Shown piece after piece: positions 12,063 to 12,888 of a DNA stretch of 12,888 nucleotides. Each line of letters opens with the position of its first letter. The stretch's first letter is position 1. Made by a program: the position numbers and the translations under genes. Under the pieces are notes generated by a model. The model ran no database searches and was not told the DNA's origin. It was given only the letters and a program-made list of their open reading frames with translations. This stretch comes from Sulfurovaceae bacterium (GTDB lineage: Bacteria; Campylobacterota; Campylobacteria; Campylobacterales; Sulfurovaceae). The stretch is from the NCBI GenBank assembly GCA_029933395.1, contig JAOZOG010000045.1, positions 1 to 12,888 of the forward strand. Direction: 5' to 3'.

Positions 12063-12888
12063 ATGGAAACAGTATTTCAAGCCTTTGTTTTTCCCGGACT
12101 GCTCTATGTCCTGCTCTGGACAGTGGGGCTCTTCTGGTTTTTCCGGAAATTTATGGCACCGCTACACAAAAGGGTAGGTCCCTATTTCAACGGACCGCAC
12201 GGTAGCTACCAGACCCTCTTCGATCTCAGCAAACTGCTGACCAAAGAGAGTATTACGCCCCATGGCGTCAATCCTTATCTCTTCTCGATTATGCCGCTGC
12301 TTGCCGTCATTACGGCGATGCTTCCTGCAGCTTTCATTCCCTGGACGGCGAGTACACCTGTCGTTCAGACTGAGTATGGATTGTTGGCACTGATCGTTCT
12401 GATCGGTATCGAGCCCTTCCTGCTCTTTTTGACGGGTTTCGGTTCGGATAACAAATACTCCTTCCTGGGCGGTATCCGTGTTCTTTCGCAGGCGATCTCG
12501 ATGGAGACGGCATTTTTTCTGGCGGCACTCTCTCCGGCACTGCTTTTTGGTACGCTCAACCTTGAGACGATCGTGGACAGGAGCAGCTGGGGAAGTTTTG
12601 TCATACTGATTCCAGGCTTCATCCTCTACTTTATCGCACTGCTGGGACTACTGGAACAACCCCCTTTCAATATCCCCGATGCGGAGCAGGAGATCGTTTA
12701 CGGTTTCTATACCGAGTACAGCGGAACCAACTATTTTATGCTGAAGCTCGCCGAGTTTGCCGAGTTTATGGCAGTCTTCGCCGGTGTGGCAGCGCTCTTT
12801 ATGGGTGCTTACAAGGGGATTCTCTGGGACGGCTACAGCTGGTTCTTCCTCAAGATGATGCTGGTCGCCGTCGTGATGATGACGATCC
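12063..12888 (+). CDS. nuoH: NADH-quinone oxidoreductase-like subunit H (3' end beyond window)
   Basis: The first 275 residues of the membrane subunit that links the quinone cavity to the proton-pumping arm. The frame is open to the window edge (family length about 320-340). Multiple helices are evident. Recognisable blocks are KRVGP (36-40), GSYQTLFDLSKLLTKE (47-62), SDNKYSFLGGIRVLSQAISME (128-148) and AEQEIVYGFYTEYSG (207-221). Acidic residues E148, E218 and E231 fit the conserved E-channel positions. The quinone loop, normally AETNRAPFDLPEAE, reads LEQPPFNIPDAE (197-208): two residues shorter, without its Arg, and with Asn for Asp. ATG 12063 lies 6 bases after AAGGAG (12051-12056) and is preferred over ATG 12060, which is only 3 bases away. 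It follows nuoCD directly, with no nuoE, nuoF or nuoG between. Confidence 0.9.
   Translation, partial: METVFQAFVFPGLLYVLLWTVGLFWFFRKFMAPLHKRVGPYFNGPHGSYQTLFDLSKLLTKESITPHGVNPYLFSIMPLLAVITAMLPAAFIPWTASTPVVQTEYGLLALIVLIGIEPFLLFLTGFGSDNKYSFLGGIRVLSQAISMETAFFLAALSPALLFGTLNLETIVDRSSWGSFVILIPGFILYFIALLGLLEQPPFNIPDAEQEIVYGFYTEYSGTNYFMLKLAEFAEFMAVFAGVAALFMGAYKGILWDGYSWFFLKMMLVAVVMMTI

Overview
The window (about 12.9 kb, near 50 % GC by eye) reads as chromosomal DNA of a free-living, probably chemolithotrophic bacterium of the Campylobacterota (Epsilonproteobacteria), plausibly Sulfurovum-like. The lineage is inferred from promoters of the extended -10 type (TGnTATAAT with no clear -35), short Ppx/GppA and IlvA forms, tight ATGA/GTGA/TGATG gene overlaps and the protein families present. 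No database search was possible, so it stays an inference.

Layout. Positions 1-199 hold no gene but carry three GTAG-headed hairpins of REP type, two of them facing each other as a BIME-like pair. A CoA-binding protein gene (200-628, minus) diverges from ilvA (718-1929), which is translationally coupled to a Ppx/GppA phosphatase gene (1929-2870). A compact three-gene glycosylation unit follows (2984-5549): a GtrA-type membrane protein, a dolichyl-phosphate-mannose-synthase-like GT2 enzyme and an ArnT/PMT-like GT-C glycosyltransferase. Together these could make a polyprenyl-phosphate sugar, flip it and transfer it. A terminator fused to a new promoter separates this unit from ilvB-ilvH (5614-7775), the acetohydroxyacid synthase operon. 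Together with ilvA, this gives the first two steps of isoleucine synthesis.

Positions 7776-8243 are a 468-base gene-free stretch packed with four more REP-like hairpins and a 161-bp MITE-like element that has perfect 23-bp inverted ends. It is followed by a YIP1-family membrane protein gene (8244-9353), another hairpin cluster and a promoter region with a possible leader ORF.

From 9592 to the right edge runs a complex I operon: nuoA, nuoB, a fused nuoCD and nuoH (cut by the window edge). This is the most unusual part. No nuoE, nuoF or nuoG lies between nuoCD and nuoH. NuoA has lost the conserved Glu of its FDxE motif. NuoD lacks both the second His of HPAAHG and the Tyr of DRLDY, which bind the quinone head group in known complexes. 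Instead NuoD carries Cys residues where the first Cys of each CxxC motif sits in [NiFe]-hydrogenase large subunits. NuoH has a shortened, Arg-less quinone loop. The acidic residues of the membrane arm and the N2 cluster cysteines appear intact. The picture is a proton-pumping complex I relative with an altered electron input and an altered reaction cavity.
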